Shown here: positions 36,918-46,305 of the stretch, piece after piece
Layout of the letters: each line of letters starts with the position of its first letter
How positions within the stretch are numbered: the first letter of the stretch is position 1
From: Magnetococcales bacterium
Lineage (GTDB): Bacteria; Pseudomonadota; Magnetococcia; Magnetococcales; JADFZT01
Reading direction: 5' to 3'
DNA: 60,335 nucleotides
NCBI GenBank assembly: GCA_015232395.1
Contig: JADFZT010000010.1
Location: 23,766 to 84,100 of the forward strand
Position numbers and translations under genes: made by a program
Notes under the pieces: model-generated
What the model was told of the DNA's origin: nothing
What the model saw: the letters and a program-made list of their open reading frames with translations, nothing else
The model's database searches: none

Positions 36918-39900
36918 ATGGTCTTTAGCGATCTTTCCATCCGCCGCAAACTGACCGCCATTATGACCCTGGTGAGCGGCATCACCCTCATTTTGTCCCT
37001 GGCTTCCTTTTCCTTGTCTGATTGGCTCAATGAACGCAAGGCGTTGGTGGAGCATATTACCCTCCAGGCCCGGATTGTGGGTTCCAACTGCCGGGCAGCC
37101 CTGGCCTTCAACGATGCTACCACCGCCGAGGAGACCCTTTCGGCTTTGGCCGCCTCCGATACCATCCTCAATGCCACCCTGTTTGATGCGGATGGCAAGC
37201 CGGTTACCCAATACATGCGTACCTCTCATTCAGAGAAACATCAAGCTCTGCAGGGGCTGCCGTTGTATGAGGGGAGCGTGTTTGATCACGACTTGCTTTT
37301 GTTGCGGGATCCGATCTTTCTGGATGGGGAAAAAATTGGTTCCATCGTCATTCATGCGAGCTTGGAATCTCTCTATGAGGAGTTGTGGCGTTCTCTCATC
37401 GTGGGACTGGCGGTATTGACCCTGGCCTTGATGATCGCCTATGCCCTGGCTGATCGCTTACAGAAGGTTATTGCCGGACCCATTGCCCAGCTCAAGGAGG
37501 CCACACTCGCCATTGCCCATGGCCAGTTTAATACCACCATTACTTTGAATACCAAGGATGAGCTGGGGCAGTTGGCGGACTCTTTCAACTCCATGGCCGG
37601 GAGCTTGGGCTATATTGACAACATTCTTCTCTCCATGGCCGACATTCTTATCGTCGCCACGCCCCAAGGGGTGATCGAAAAGGTCAACCGCCCGGGGCTT
37701 CTGGGGTTTTCAGAGGCAGAAATTACAGGGCTTTCTCTGGAAGAAATTTTTGTCGGGGAGGTGGTGATTGGTGAGGAGGGCACTCACCCTTTTGGTTCGG
37801 ATCAATTCGATATGTTGGTTTTGGAAGGGGCCATCAGCAATATCGAAGCCGCTATGATTCGCAAGGATGGTAAGCGTATCACGGTTCTTATCTCCGGGTC
37901 GGTGATGCAGGGGGCGGATGGCAGTATGGCCGGTCTGATTTTGGTGGCCAAGGAGATCACCGAATTCAAAAAGGCCCAGCAACAACTGCGGGCCAAGGAT
38001 GCTGAACTCCTGGCCGCCGAGATGACCTCCCGCTCCAAAAGCGAATTTTTGGCCAACATGAGCCACGAAATTCGCACGCCCATGAATGCCGTCATGGGGA
38101 TGACCGATCTGGCTTTGGCCACCGAACTTTCCCCCCAGGCCCGGGACTATCTCGATAAGATTGCCGGGGCCTCCCGCTCCCTGTTGCGCATCATCAACGA
38201 TATTCTCGACTTTTCCAAGATTGAGGCGGGCAAGCTGGAGCTGGAATCAGCTGACTTTTTGTTGCGGGATGTGTTCGATCATCTGGTGGATCTGTTTCGG
38301 GCCATGGCGGCTGAAAAGGGCATAGACCTGATTTTCGACATCTCAGCAGAGTGCCGCTACGCCTTGAACGGCGACTCCCTGCGCCTGGAGCAGGTGTTGA
38401 TGAACCTCATCAACAATGCCATCAAGTTTACCCCGGAGGGAGAGGTAGAGATTCGAACCCGAACCATCGAAGCCTCTCCGGAGCGGGTATTGCTGGAATT
38501 TGCCGTTCGGGATACCGGCATCGGCATGACCGAAGCCCAGATTGATCGTCTTTTTCAACCCTTTGTCCAGGCGGATGGCACCACCACCCGTAAATTTGGC
38601 GGAACTGGGCTAGGTCTGAGTATCTGCAAGCGTCTTGTGGAGATGATGGGGGGGGGGATTTGGGTGGAAAGCACCCAGGATGAGGGGAGTATCTTCCGTT
38701 TTTCCATGGCTTTTGCCCGTAAGGTGGAACTGGAAGGCCAAGATCTCACAGTCCCCCTCCTCTTGCAGAATCTTCAGGTGTTGGTCGTGGATGACAATCC
38801 ATCCATTCGCAAGGCCCTGGCAGAAATGGTGCTCTGCTTTGGCTTTGGAGTGGAAGAGGCGGATTCGGGGCTGGCGGCAGTGGAAGCAGTTCGCACGGGA
38901 TTGGAACAAAACAGCCCACCCAGTCTCCTTTTGGTGGACTCTTTGATGGTGGGTATCAGTGGGGTGGAGACGGCTCAGCAGGTGATGGCCACCCTGGCAG
39001 AAGCGAAGGGGAAGCACGATAAAACCCGGATTATCCTGTTGCGGGATTTTGGCCCCACTCAAGAGTCGGAAGCCCAGTTGCACCAGATGGGAGTAGACTC
39101 GGTACTGACCAAGCCCATCAACTGCTCCATTTTGTTTGATACCGTCATGGAACTCTTCGGCCAGGAGGTGACCAAAACTTATCGCCTGGGCTCGGATCAC
39201 ATCGATATCGACCTGGTCATGCAGACGATCGGTGGGGCTCGGGTACTGCTGGTGGAAGATAACCACATCAACCAACAGGTGGCCCAGGAAATTTTGGAGG
39301 GGGTGGGGTTGGTGGTGGAAACCGCTGAAAATGGCCGGGAAGCCGTGCGCATGGTGGAAAAACAGGCCTATGAAGTGGTGTTGATGGATATTCAGATGCC
39401 TGAGATGGATGGCTATGAAGCCACCCGTCAGATCCGCAACAACCCCCTCTTTACCGAGTTACCCATCATCGCCATGACCGCCCACGCCATGGCTGGGGAT
39501 CGGGAAAAGAGTCTCAATGCCGGCATGAACGGCCACATCACCAAACCGATTTCCAAGAAAGATCTTTACACCACCTTGACCCAATGGATCTCTCCACGAC
39601 AGGGGGGTGGGCAGGTGATCCAACGCCCCCTGGCAATGGATCATCCCCAGGAGTCGGTTTCCATGCCGGAGAGCCTGCCTGGCATCGATATCTCCGCAGT
39701 TTTGGAGCGTTTGGGGGGCAACCACAAGCTGTTTCGTTCGCTTCTGGCTGAATTTGAACGGGATTATGGTCATGCAGCCTTGGACATCCGTACCATCCTC
39801 AGAGGACAACGGATGGATGATATACAAGCGGCTGCCAATATGGCCCATACGGTCAAGGGGTTGGCGGGCAATCTTTCCGCCCACGATCTTTTCGAGTCGG

Positions 39901-40304
39901 CCCGGGCTTTGGAATCAGCCATTAAAAATCGTGAAACCGCCGCCTGGCCGGAGCTGCTGGATGTTTTTGAACAGACCATTGCCCAAGTGCTCGAAGGGGT
40001 GGCGTTGATCAAACAGCTGGAAAGTGCGGGGGAGGATGGCGCCACTGAAACCATTTCCTCAGAGCCACTGGATTTGGCCGTGGTTGCCACAATGGCAAAA
40101 AAACTGGCTAAGTGCCTGCAAAATTTTGACCCCAGCGCCCAGGCTCATCTGGATACCATGAAGCCGATGATTGCAAGCCGGAAAAACCAGGAGGAAGGGG
40201 TGCTGTTGCAAGAGTTGGAAGAAAAAATGGATCGTTTTGATTTTAATGAAGCCCTTGAAAGCCTTCAAAAGCTCGTTGAAGCCTTGGGGGTGACCATCGA
40301 ATAG
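36918..40304 (+). CDS. CHASE8-like hybrid histidine kinase
   Basis: An 1,128-residue kinase. Order: membrane helix (about 16-36), periplasmic CHASE8-like sensor (about 40-150, with GSNCRAALAFNDATTAEETLSAL), second membrane helix (about 155-180), HAMP (180-235), PAS (about 240-360), HisKA with phosphorylated His 383 ([10 protein letters not shown]), HATPase (about 430-590), two receivers (VLVVDDNPS/LLVDSLMVG and [22 protein letters not shown]), Hpt (AHTVKGLAGN) and a helical C-terminal unit like those in the giant kinase. The first receiver keeps the Asp but is divergent. It lies 15 bases after the YfiR-like gene, as in YfiR-linked sensor operons. The G-run of ten at 38648-38657 lies in the HATPase codons. 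Confidence 0.9.
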   Translation: MVFSDLSIRRKLTAIMTLVSGITLILSLASFSLSDWLNERKALVEHITLQARIVGSNCRAALAFNDATTAEETLSALAASDTILNATLFDADGKPVTQYMRTSHSEKHQALQGLPLYEGSVFDHDLLLLRDPIFLDGEKIGSIVIHASLESLYEELWRSLIVGLAVLTLALMIAYALADRLQKVIAGPIAQLKEATLAIAHGQFNTTITLNTKDELGQLADSFNSMAGSLGYIDNILLSMADILIVATPQGVIEKVNRPGLLGFSEAEITGLSLEEIFVGEVVIGEEGTHPFGSDQFDMLVLEGAISNIEAAMIRKDGKRITVLISGSVMQGADGSMAGLILVAKEITEFKKAQQQLRAKDAELLAAEMTSRSKSEFLANMSHEIRTPMNAVMGMTDLALATELSPQARDYLDKIAGASRSLLRIINDILDFSKIEAGKLELESADFLLRDVFDHLVDLFRAMAAEKGIDLIFDISAECRYALNGDSLRLEQVLMNLINNAIKFTPEGEVEIRTRTIEASPERVLLEFAVRDTGIGMTEAQIDRLFQPFVQADGTTTRKFGGTGLGLSICKRLVEMMGGGIWVESTQDEGSIFRFSMAFARKVELEGQDLTVPLLLQNLQVLVVDDNPSIRKALAEMVLCFGFGVEEADSGLAAVEAVRTGLEQNSPPSLLLVDSLMVGISGVETAQQVMATLAEAKGKHDKTRIILLRDFGPTQESEAQLHQMGVDSVLTKPINCSILFDTVMELFGQEVTKTYRLGSDHIDIDLVMQTIGGARVLLVEDNHINQQVAQEILEGVGLVVETAENGREAVRMVEKQAYEVVLMDIQMPEMDGYEATRQIRNNPLFTELPIIAMTAHAMAGDREKSLNAGMNGHITKPISKKDLYTTLTQWISPRQGGGQVIQRPLAMDHPQESVSMPESLPGIDISAVLERLGGNHKLFRSLLAEFERDYGHAALDIRTILRGQRMDDIQAAANMAHTVKGLAGNLSAHDLFESARALESAIKNRETAAWPELLDVFEQTIAQVLEGVALIKQLESAGEDGATETISSEPLDLAVVATMAKKLAKCLQNFDPSAQAHLDTMKPMIASRKNQEEGVLLQELEEKMDRFDFNEALESLQKLVEALGVTIE

Positions 40305-40352
40305 GCCAAGCCCATTTATTTCCCACCAAGTTTGTCTCCGTTTTTGTCTGCT

Positions 40353-40446
40353 TGCCTCTGAAACTCAGTTCGTTTTTTTCTATCTGCCTCTGAAATTCAA
40401 TTCGTTTTATTCTACTGCCTTCTGAAGCTCAGTTCGTTATTTTCTG
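40353..40446 (+). repeat. Three imperfect tandem repeats, about 31 bases each
   Basis: Three copies start with TGCCTCTGAA or TGCCTTCTGAA at 40353, 40385 and 40416, followed by CTCAGTTCGT or TTCAATTCGT and a T-rich end. They lie between the hybrid kinase and the next kinase gene, about 130 bases upstream of the latter's start. They could be protein-binding sites for an activator or simple decayed duplications. Confidence 0.8.
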
Positions 40447-40576
40447 GCTGATTGACCTCCAATCGTTCGACGTATCATTTGGGTCATTTCGATGGGCGAC
40501 CCTTTTGCGTTATGCTGACTGTTGATACGTGCTTCACTGGACGTATGGCCTCTACCCCTTCCCGAAAAGCATCTTA

Positions 40577-42337
40577 ATGGATAGATCAAAAATTTTGATC
40601 ATCGATGATATTCCCCTGAATATCAAAGCGCTTATGTCGGCTCTGGGGGGGGATTATCACTTTATCGTTGCCACCGATGGCGCCACCGCCCTCAAACTGG
40701 CCACCATGATGGTGCCGGATCTGATTCTTCTGGATATCATCATGCCTGGAATGGATGGCTATGAGGTGTGTCAGAAGCTGAAAAAAACCGACAAAACGCA
40801 GCATATTCCCATCATTTTTATCACTTCCAAAAATACCCCGGTGGATGAAACCCGGGGGTTGGCCCTGGGGGCGGCAGATTTTATCGGCAAGCCCTTTCAT
40901 GCCGGGATTGTCCAGCAGCGAGTGGCCCATCAACTGGAATTGAAGCAGCATCGGGATAATCTGGAAGAGATGGTCGTGAAGAGGACGGCCCAGCTGGCCA
41001 CTGCCAAAAGTGCTGCAGAAGAGGCCCGGGAGGTGGCTGTTGAAAATGAGCGGAAAACCCGCCGGCTTTTGGAGGCCCAGGAGGTCGTGCGGGCACTCCT
41101 GGATGCCTCCATTCGGACCAAGGATCTGGATAAATTTATGGAGCGGGCGCTAAGCCTGCTTTTTACCGTCTCCTGGCTCTCCATTCAAAAGAGAGGGGCT
41201 ATTTTTTTGGCGGATGAGCCCGATCATCCGTATCGAATGGTTTCCGCAACCGGCGAGCAGGGAAAGATTTTGAAACGTTGTAAAAAATTGCCGGAAGAGG
41301 GTTCCAATAACGCTGAAGAAAAGGTGGATTCCAAAACCGAAGAGGGTGCTGATGGTGAAGAGGAGTCGAACACCCGTTATCCCCAAATGATGGACGAGGG
41401 GGATTATGTGGTGCCTATTTTGGCGGATGACGAAGCTTTGGGGGCGATCTGCCTCTATTTGGTTGAGGGGTATGAGCGGTCAGAGGAGGAGGATCAATTT
41501 CTCCAAACCTACTCCCGAACCATCTCCGGTATCATTCGACGGGTGCAGGCAGAGCAGTCCCTCAGGGAAAAGGAGTTGCAGCTGATTCATGCGGATCGTC
41601 TGACTGCCTTGGGGGAAATGTCCACAGGGATTGCCCACGAAATCAACCAGCCTTTGACGATTATCCGTATGCGGGCGGAAAGTTTGAACAATGCCGCTTC
41701 CCGAGGTCGAATGGAGCCGGAAAAGGTGGCCCATACCGCTCAAAAAATGATGGAGCAGGTGGATCGTACTACCACCATCATCAACCATATGCGCTCTTTT
41801 TCCCGTAGTGAACGGCGGCTTTCTCCCCGTGCGACCGATCTGGCGGTGCCGACGGGGGAGGCCTTTTTTTTCTTCCGGGAGCAGTTTCGCAAACACGATA
41901 TTGAGCTGGTAGAGGATATTCCCGCCGATTTACCCCTGGTCAATATTCATGATAACCATTTTGAACAGATTGTCATCAATCTACTCTCCAATGCCCGCTA
42001 TGCTGTTTTGAAGCGCCGGGAGATGGAACCAAACCATACCATGCGGGTTCGGGTGGCGCTCTATCCCGAATTCTCAAGCCAAACAGTGATCCTGGATGTG
42101 GAAGATAACGGTTTGGGTATGACCCAGGAGGAACAAAATCGCTGTCTGGAGCCCTTTTTCAGCACCAAGGAAGTCGGCCAGGGAACCGGACTTGGCTTAT
42201 ATATCGTCATTGGTATCATCAATGAGTATAATGGCAAAATTCAGGTGGAGAGTGAATTCGGGGCTTGGACGCGATTTCAGGTCGCCTTGCCGATTCTGTC
42301 GGAAAATAATCAGGTCGATAGCCAAAAGAAACAGTAA
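40577..42337 (+). CDS. Receiver-histidine kinase with GAF-like domain
   Basis: A 586-residue cytoplasmic protein: receiver (about 1-120, ILIIDDIPLN and LILLDIIMPGMDG), coiled coil (about 125-175), GAF-like domain (about 185-330) with an acidic insertion, HisKA with His 354 (STGIAHEINQPLTIIR), and HATPase with VINLLSNARYA, NGLGMTQEE and GTGLGLYIV. It has no membrane segment, so it takes its input from another kinase through the receiver or from a cytoplasmic ligand. The ATG at 40577 starts at the receiver; an upstream GTG at 40529 adds 16 unconserved residues. It starts a run of three related signalling genes. Confidence 0.9.
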   Translation: MDRSKILIIDDIPLNIKALMSALGGDYHFIVATDGATALKLATMMVPDLILLDIIMPGMDGYEVCQKLKKTDKTQHIPIIFITSKNTPVDETRGLALGAADFIGKPFHAGIVQQRVAHQLELKQHRDNLEEMVVKRTAQLATAKSAAEEAREVAVENERKTRRLLEAQEVVRALLDASIRTKDLDKFMERALSLLFTVSWLSIQKRGAIFLADEPDHPYRMVSATGEQGKILKRCKKLPEEGSNNAEEKVDSKTEEGADGEEESNTRYPQMMDEGDYVVPILADDEALGAICLYLVEGYERSEEEDQFLQTYSRTISGIIRRVQAEQSLREKELQLIHADRLTALGEMSTGIAHEINQPLTIIRMRAESLNNAASRGRMEPEKVAHTAQKMMEQVDRTTTIINHMRSFSRSERRLSPRATDLAVPTGEAFFFFREQFRKHDIELVEDIPADLPLVNIHDNHFEQIVINLLSNARYAVLKRREMEPNHTMRVRVALYPEFSSQTVILDVEDNGLGMTQEEQNRCLEPFFSTKEVGQGTGLGLYIVIGIINEYNGKIQVESEFGAWTRFQVALPILSENNQVDSQKKQ

Positions 42338-42427
42338 GCCATGGTCGGTGCAAGGTGTCGAACCTGTAATCCCGTCCAATCGTTGGCCCGTCATGATCGT
42401 TTAGGTGGCCATAGGAGCTTTTAAACC

Positions 42428-43264
42428 ATGACCGTAACCTGGACCAGGAAAGAGCAGCGTCTGCTGATTACCATCAACGGCAGCCTCGATTTTAAGCAGA
42501 AAGCTGATTTGCTTGATGTTTACTATCAACAAAATGGGGATTTGGCCGGACTGGAAGTATATGTGGATATCAGTCTTGCCCAGGTAACGAGTAGTGGCCT
42601 GGGGGTTCTGGGTTTACTACAAAAAAAATTTAGTGCAGCTGGATTGCTGGTTACCCTGTTGATCGGTCGTCTGCCTACCCTGCAAAACGACGATATCGCT
42701 TCCCGGCCCATCGGTACGGTCCTTTTGGATCAAAAATCCTTTCTCAACTTTTTCCATGGTATGGGGTTTGTTGTCAAACTATCGATGCCCAACACCCTCC
42801 TGGCCGAGTTGGAGGGGAGTGATTTTGACCAAAACGAGGCAGGAAGGGGGGGGCTGTCAGAAGGTAAACCAGAAGGAGGTCGAGCCATCGCTGTTCTGGT
42901 GGTAGATGATGAGCCAGGCATTCTGGAAATTATTGAAGAAGATCTCAAAGAGCGCTCCCTGGTGGTATTTACCGCCGAATCGGGCATGGCCGCTCTCAAA
43001 ATATTGCACGAGGAAACGGTGGATGTGCTGGTGACCGATATGCGAATGCCGGGTATGGATGGCCTGGAACTGATCCAGCGTACCAATGCCATGGGAAAAG
43101 GGGTCAAGTCCATCATCGTCACGGGTCATGGAGATATGCACAATGCCATTGAGGCACTCCATCTGGGTGTTTCAGGCTATCTGCTCAAGCCACCGGTGTT
43201 GGCTGAACTGAATGATCGAATCTTGTCAGCGGCAAAGAGTCCTCCCGCTGCCAATGGTATTTAA
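42428..43264 (+). CDS. STAS-like/receiver protein
   Basis: A 278-residue cytoplasmic protein. The first ~115 residues resemble a STAS domain (anti-sigma-factor-antagonist fold: VTWTRKEQRLLITINGSLDFKQK, YVDISLAQVTSSGLGVLGLLQKKF). Residues 155-270 are a receiver (VLVVDDEPGILEIIEEDL, VLVTDMRMPGMDGLELI, VTGHGDMHNAI). STAS proteins usually bind kinase-like or transporter partners; this one would link them to phosphorylation. It lies between two receiver-histidine-kinases. AGGAG sits 10 bases before the ATG. Confidence 0.85.
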   Translation: MTVTWTRKEQRLLITINGSLDFKQKADLLDVYYQQNGDLAGLEVYVDISLAQVTSSGLGVLGLLQKKFSAAGLLVTLLIGRLPTLQNDDIASRPIGTVLLDQKSFLNFFHGMGFVVKLSMPNTLLAELEGSDFDQNEAGRGGLSEGKPEGGRAIAVLVVDDEPGILEIIEEDLKERSLVVFTAESGMAALKILHEETVDVLVTDMRMPGMDGLELIQRTNAMGKGVKSIIVTGHGDMHNAIEALHLGVSGYLLKPPVLAELNDRILSAAKSPPAANGI

Positions 43265-43354
43265 AAATCTGGTTTTATGGGGGGGCATTGAAATGCAGGT
43301 CGTTTGGCTTCATGGTTGAAACGGGGATGGGTTGGCCCCATGGAAGGTTTTTTT

Positions 43355-44461
43355 ATGAATCATTCTGCTGAAAAATCAAAAATATTGATCGTCGATGATG
43401 TGCCGGGCAACATTCGAACCCTCGTGGCTATATTGGGTGCCGAATATAAGCTTTTGGTAGCCACCGACGGCCCCACCGCTCTCAGTATTGCCCGGGAAAA
43501 AGAGCTTGATTTGATTCTCCTTGATGTGGTGATGCCGGAAATGGACGGTTATGAGGTGTGTCAAACGCTTAAAAGTGATGCGGCCACCCGGGGCATTCCG
43601 GTCATATTCGTCACCGCCCGCAGCGATGTGACCGACGAACTGAAGGCGCTGGAGCTTGGCGCGGTTGATTTTCTCACCAAGCCGGTAAGCCCACCGGTGG
43701 TGATGGCTCGGGTAAAAACCCATCTGGGCCTGAAACGCGCCAACGAAGCTCTGGAGCGGCAAAACAAGGAGTTGCGTGAGGCAGCCAAGCTTCGGGAAGA
43801 GGTGGAGCGCATCATGCGCCACGACCTGAAAACCCCCCTCAACTCTATTATTGGCTTTTCAAGTTTTTTGAGCACCGACACCGATATGAATTCGGAACAG
43901 GAGCACATGCTCAAAATTATCGTCGATAACGGCTACAGCCTGTTGAATATGATCAATCTTTCCATGGATATCTACAAAATGGAAAGAGGCAGCTATTCCC
44001 TGGATCCCAAGCCTGTGGACATCATGGACTTGATCCGGCGCATTCGTGAAACCAGCCTGAAACAGTTCACCCGGCGAAATCTCCAGTTGGAAGTGTTGTT
44101 GGATGGGCACCCCTCTGATCCTTCAGCCCGATTTCTCATCGTTGGCGAAGAGTTGCTCTGTTATTCCATGTTGGGCAATCTATTCAATAATGCCCTGGAA
44201 GCAGCTCCCAAGGGGAGTATCGTGACCATCGCTATGGATCGTGGGCAGGCAGGGGAGATATCGATTCACAATATGGGGAGTGTGCCTGAGGAAATTCGAG
44301 CCGATTTTTTTGAAAAATATACCACGGCTGGCAAAGCGGGGGGCACAGGGCTTGGCACCTATTCAGCCAAGCTGATGGCTGAAACCCAAAGAGGCAGCAT
44401 TCATCTGGATACCTCCGAAGAGCGGGGGACGACAGTGACCGTACGCCTGCCGTTGGCCTGA
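43355..44461 (+). CDS. Receiver-histidine kinase
   Basis: A 368-residue cytoplasmic protein: receiver (about 8-130, ILIVDDVPGN and LILLDVVMPEMDG), short coiled coil, HisKA with His 156 (IMRHDLKTPLNSIIGF), and HATPase (about 240-365; LGNLFNNALEAA, GTGLGTYSAKLMAE). It resembles the kinase at 40577-42337 in its receiver but lacks the GAF domain. GGAAGG seven bases before the ATG at 43355 supports this start; the frame extends to 43304. It is the last of a three-gene set that may form one signalling pathway. Confidence 0.9.
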   Translation: MNHSAEKSKILIVDDVPGNIRTLVAILGAEYKLLVATDGPTALSIAREKELDLILLDVVMPEMDGYEVCQTLKSDAATRGIPVIFVTARSDVTDELKALELGAVDFLTKPVSPPVVMARVKTHLGLKRANEALERQNKELREAAKLREEVERIMRHDLKTPLNSIIGFSSFLSTDTDMNSEQEHMLKIIVDNGYSLLNMINLSMDIYKMERGSYSLDPKPVDIMDLIRRIRETSLKQFTRRNLQLEVLLDGHPSDPSARFLIVGEELLCYSMLGNLFNNALEAAPKGSIVTIAMDRGQAGEISIHNMGSVPEEIRADFFEKYTTAGKAGGTGLGTYSAKLMAETQRGSIHLDTSEERGTTVTVRLPLA

Positions 44462-44585
44462 TATTGAGTCAGGCGATCCAGAGTAAAATGGGTGGGATTT
44501 TGACCATGGCAACCTGTGGGAGATGGAAGGAAATAATTTGCCCGGGATGAAGCCCCCCTTGAATCAGCAATGGCATATTGAATAA

Positions 44586-44615
44586 AGTCCCGTTTTGAAC
44601 AGGACTCCCCTTTTT
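44586..44615 (+). terminator. Weak possible terminator
   Basis: AGTCC, 11-base loop, GGACT, four C, then TTTTT. The stem is only five base pairs. It lies between the signalling set and the next unknown gene. Confidence 0.3.
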
Positions 44616-44664
44616 GTGGGCTGCCGCCCCAGACTCCCCCTGACGGATTGAAAGAGAGTTTTAA

Positions 44665-45258
44665 ATGGCATCATATGTGTGCACGGTTGTTGATGGCGTT
44701 CGGTATTTTCCCGAGCTTTTTTGGGATGCTCCCTGGTTGTCCATGCTGGGTATCGTGATCGGGTTTGCTGTCAATCGGGCTTTAGGCAACAAAAAAGCCA
44801 ATTTGGATGCCTTGCTCAAAGTGGGTTTTTTGGTCTCCCTTGGTCTTGTAATCGTCGTTTCACCCTTTAGAAATATTGCGGATATAGGTCGATGCGGGGC
44901 TTTTGGGGAAAAATCGATCTTTGAATCAGCAGCCCCCCTGGAACCGGTGGTTGTGGCAGAAGCAGCTGAAGTCAAAGGAGAGCCGGGAACCCCTCCGGAG
45001 AAAAAAAGCGGCACCCAAGAGCTGTTGGAGGATAATGCGCTTTATCACTATTTTTTTGGTGAGGAGGCTTCTCTCGTCTCGGTGTTGCTGGGGCTGCTTT
45101 TATCATCCGTTCTCTTGATGTTGATCACCCAGTGGTTTTCGGTCTTTCCCATCCTTGCGGCAGAAGCTTTTCATGAACGGGTTTTTCCCTTGGGTCTGAC
45201 TTTGTCTGTTTTCCTGTTTTATATGATCTTTTGGTCCATTGGCCTGACGATTGTCTGA
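44665..45258 (+). CDS. Membrane protein of unknown function
   Basis: A 197-residue protein with about four membrane helices: PWLSMLGIVIGFAVNRAL (25-42), LLKVGFLVSLGLVIVV (51-68), SVLLGLLLSSVLLMLITQW (133-153) and GLTLSVFLFYMIFWSIGLTI (175-195). A soluble loop of about 55 residues, rich in E, P and K, lies between the second and third. I do not recognise the family. It opens a run of four genes of unclear role. AGAGAG lies upstream of the ATG. Confidence 0.75.
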   Translation: MASYVCTVVDGVRYFPELFWDAPWLSMLGIVIGFAVNRALGNKKANLDALLKVGFLVSLGLVIVVSPFRNIADIGRCGAFGEKSIFESAAPLEPVVVAEAAEVKGEPGTPPEKKSGTQELLEDNALYHYFFGEEASLVSVLLGLLLSSVLLMLITQWFSVFPILAAEAFHERVFPLGLTLSVFLFYMIFWSIGLTIV

Positions 45259-45304
45259 TTCTTGTCCATCTGGCTCTGGGGCCTGGGGATAAGGGAAACG
45301 GATC

Positions 45305-45763
45305 ATGGCGGAGATACCGACCGATGGGGATTGGTGTGATCCACAAGCAGATGAAGTGATGCGGCTGGATCAGGATTATGCCCGAAAAAAAATGGCTGGG
45401 AAGAGTCGTGGGGAGGTGCAGTGCTTGTTTTATGAAAATGTGTTGATGTGCGCCGAAGATCTCCGCTGGATGCCCCGGGTACCGTTTCAATATTATGTTT
45501 TGGGGTTTCGGGATTATCTCCTGTCAGAGGGGATCAACCGGGATGAGATGGCCGAAGGGGCTGATTCCTTTTTAAATCTGGTTCTCGATAAGTTGACCCA
45601 CAATCCCGATTTTATCCTGCCGGTTATGGCCGAATTGATGACAGCGGTGGCTTATCTCTGTCACAATCAAGCCCACTTTGAGGCCGATAGTGGGATCTAT
45701 GGTGATTTTTTGGTGCGACTCAACGAGATATCCACCCGCTATGAGACCTTATCACAGCCCTGA
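45305..45763 (+). CDS. Protein of unknown function
   Basis: A 152-residue, mostly helical, acidic soluble protein with no signal peptide. It has three cysteines and motifs such as QCLFYENVLMCAEDLRWMP and LMTAVAYLCHNQAHF. I do not recognise it. It lies 46 bases after the membrane protein gene and has a good AAGGG upstream. Probably co-transcribed with its neighbours. Confidence 0.7.
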   Translation: MAEIPTDGDWCDPQADEVMRLDQDYARKKMAGKSRGEVQCLFYENVLMCAEDLRWMPRVPFQYYVLGFRDYLLSEGINRDEMAEGADSFLNLVLDKLTHNPDFILPVMAELMTAVAYLCHNQAHFEADSGIYGDFLVRLNEISTRYETLSQP

Positions 45764-45840
45764 TGCGGCCCCCCGGCTTTGTGGATAAAAGTCCAGGGCG
45801 TGGGCAGCCAAGGGGAGGCTGAAAGGAGCCGGATTATTTT

Positions 45841-46179
45841 ATGAACCAACCATCCATTCCAGCCATCGATACGGATATTTTTCTTCTCTACAAGGGCATA
45901 CCCCACCAAGGCTTTGTCGTCATCGACCGCTTTCATCCCAAGGGGGAGATGCTCTCCATGGAGCTGAAAGGGGTGCCGGTCTTCGTGATGAAGGATTTTT
46001 CCGGGTTTACCGATGATCAGGGGGTGGATCTGCTGCTTTTTTTGCCTGAGGAAAGCTACACCACCCTACCGGCCTCTTTTTTCTCCGACCATGGATTTGC
46101 AACAATCCGAACCGCTCAAAGGCAGCTGGAAAATCGTGTATTGGTGATGGCGGTGTTAAAGGAGATCCAGGGTAGCTGA
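45841..46179 (+). CDS. Protein of unknown function
   Basis: A 112-residue soluble protein, with alternating beta-like and helical segments (DIFLLYKGIPHQGFVVIDRF, VPVFVMKDFSG). No cysteine, signal peptide or membrane segment is visible. No family is recognised. AAGGAG lies 13 bases before the ATG. It sits between the 152-residue gene and the periplasmic binding-protein-like gene. Confidence 0.65.
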   Translation: MNQPSIPAIDTDIFLLYKGIPHQGFVVIDRFHPKGEMLSMELKGVPVFVMKDFSGFTDDQGVDLLLFLPEESYTTLPASFFSDHGFATIRTAQRQLENRVLVMAVLKEIQGS

Positions 46180-46305
46180 CCGGGTTATCTGCCACGGCCA
46201 TGGGATTGGCTCGATCTGGTAGGAAATTCAGGTGATGGGGGGATTTCCAACTCACTTGCTCCCATGGTAGGTGTCGGGGATGACATGAAATAAAGGGGGT
46301 TTGGC

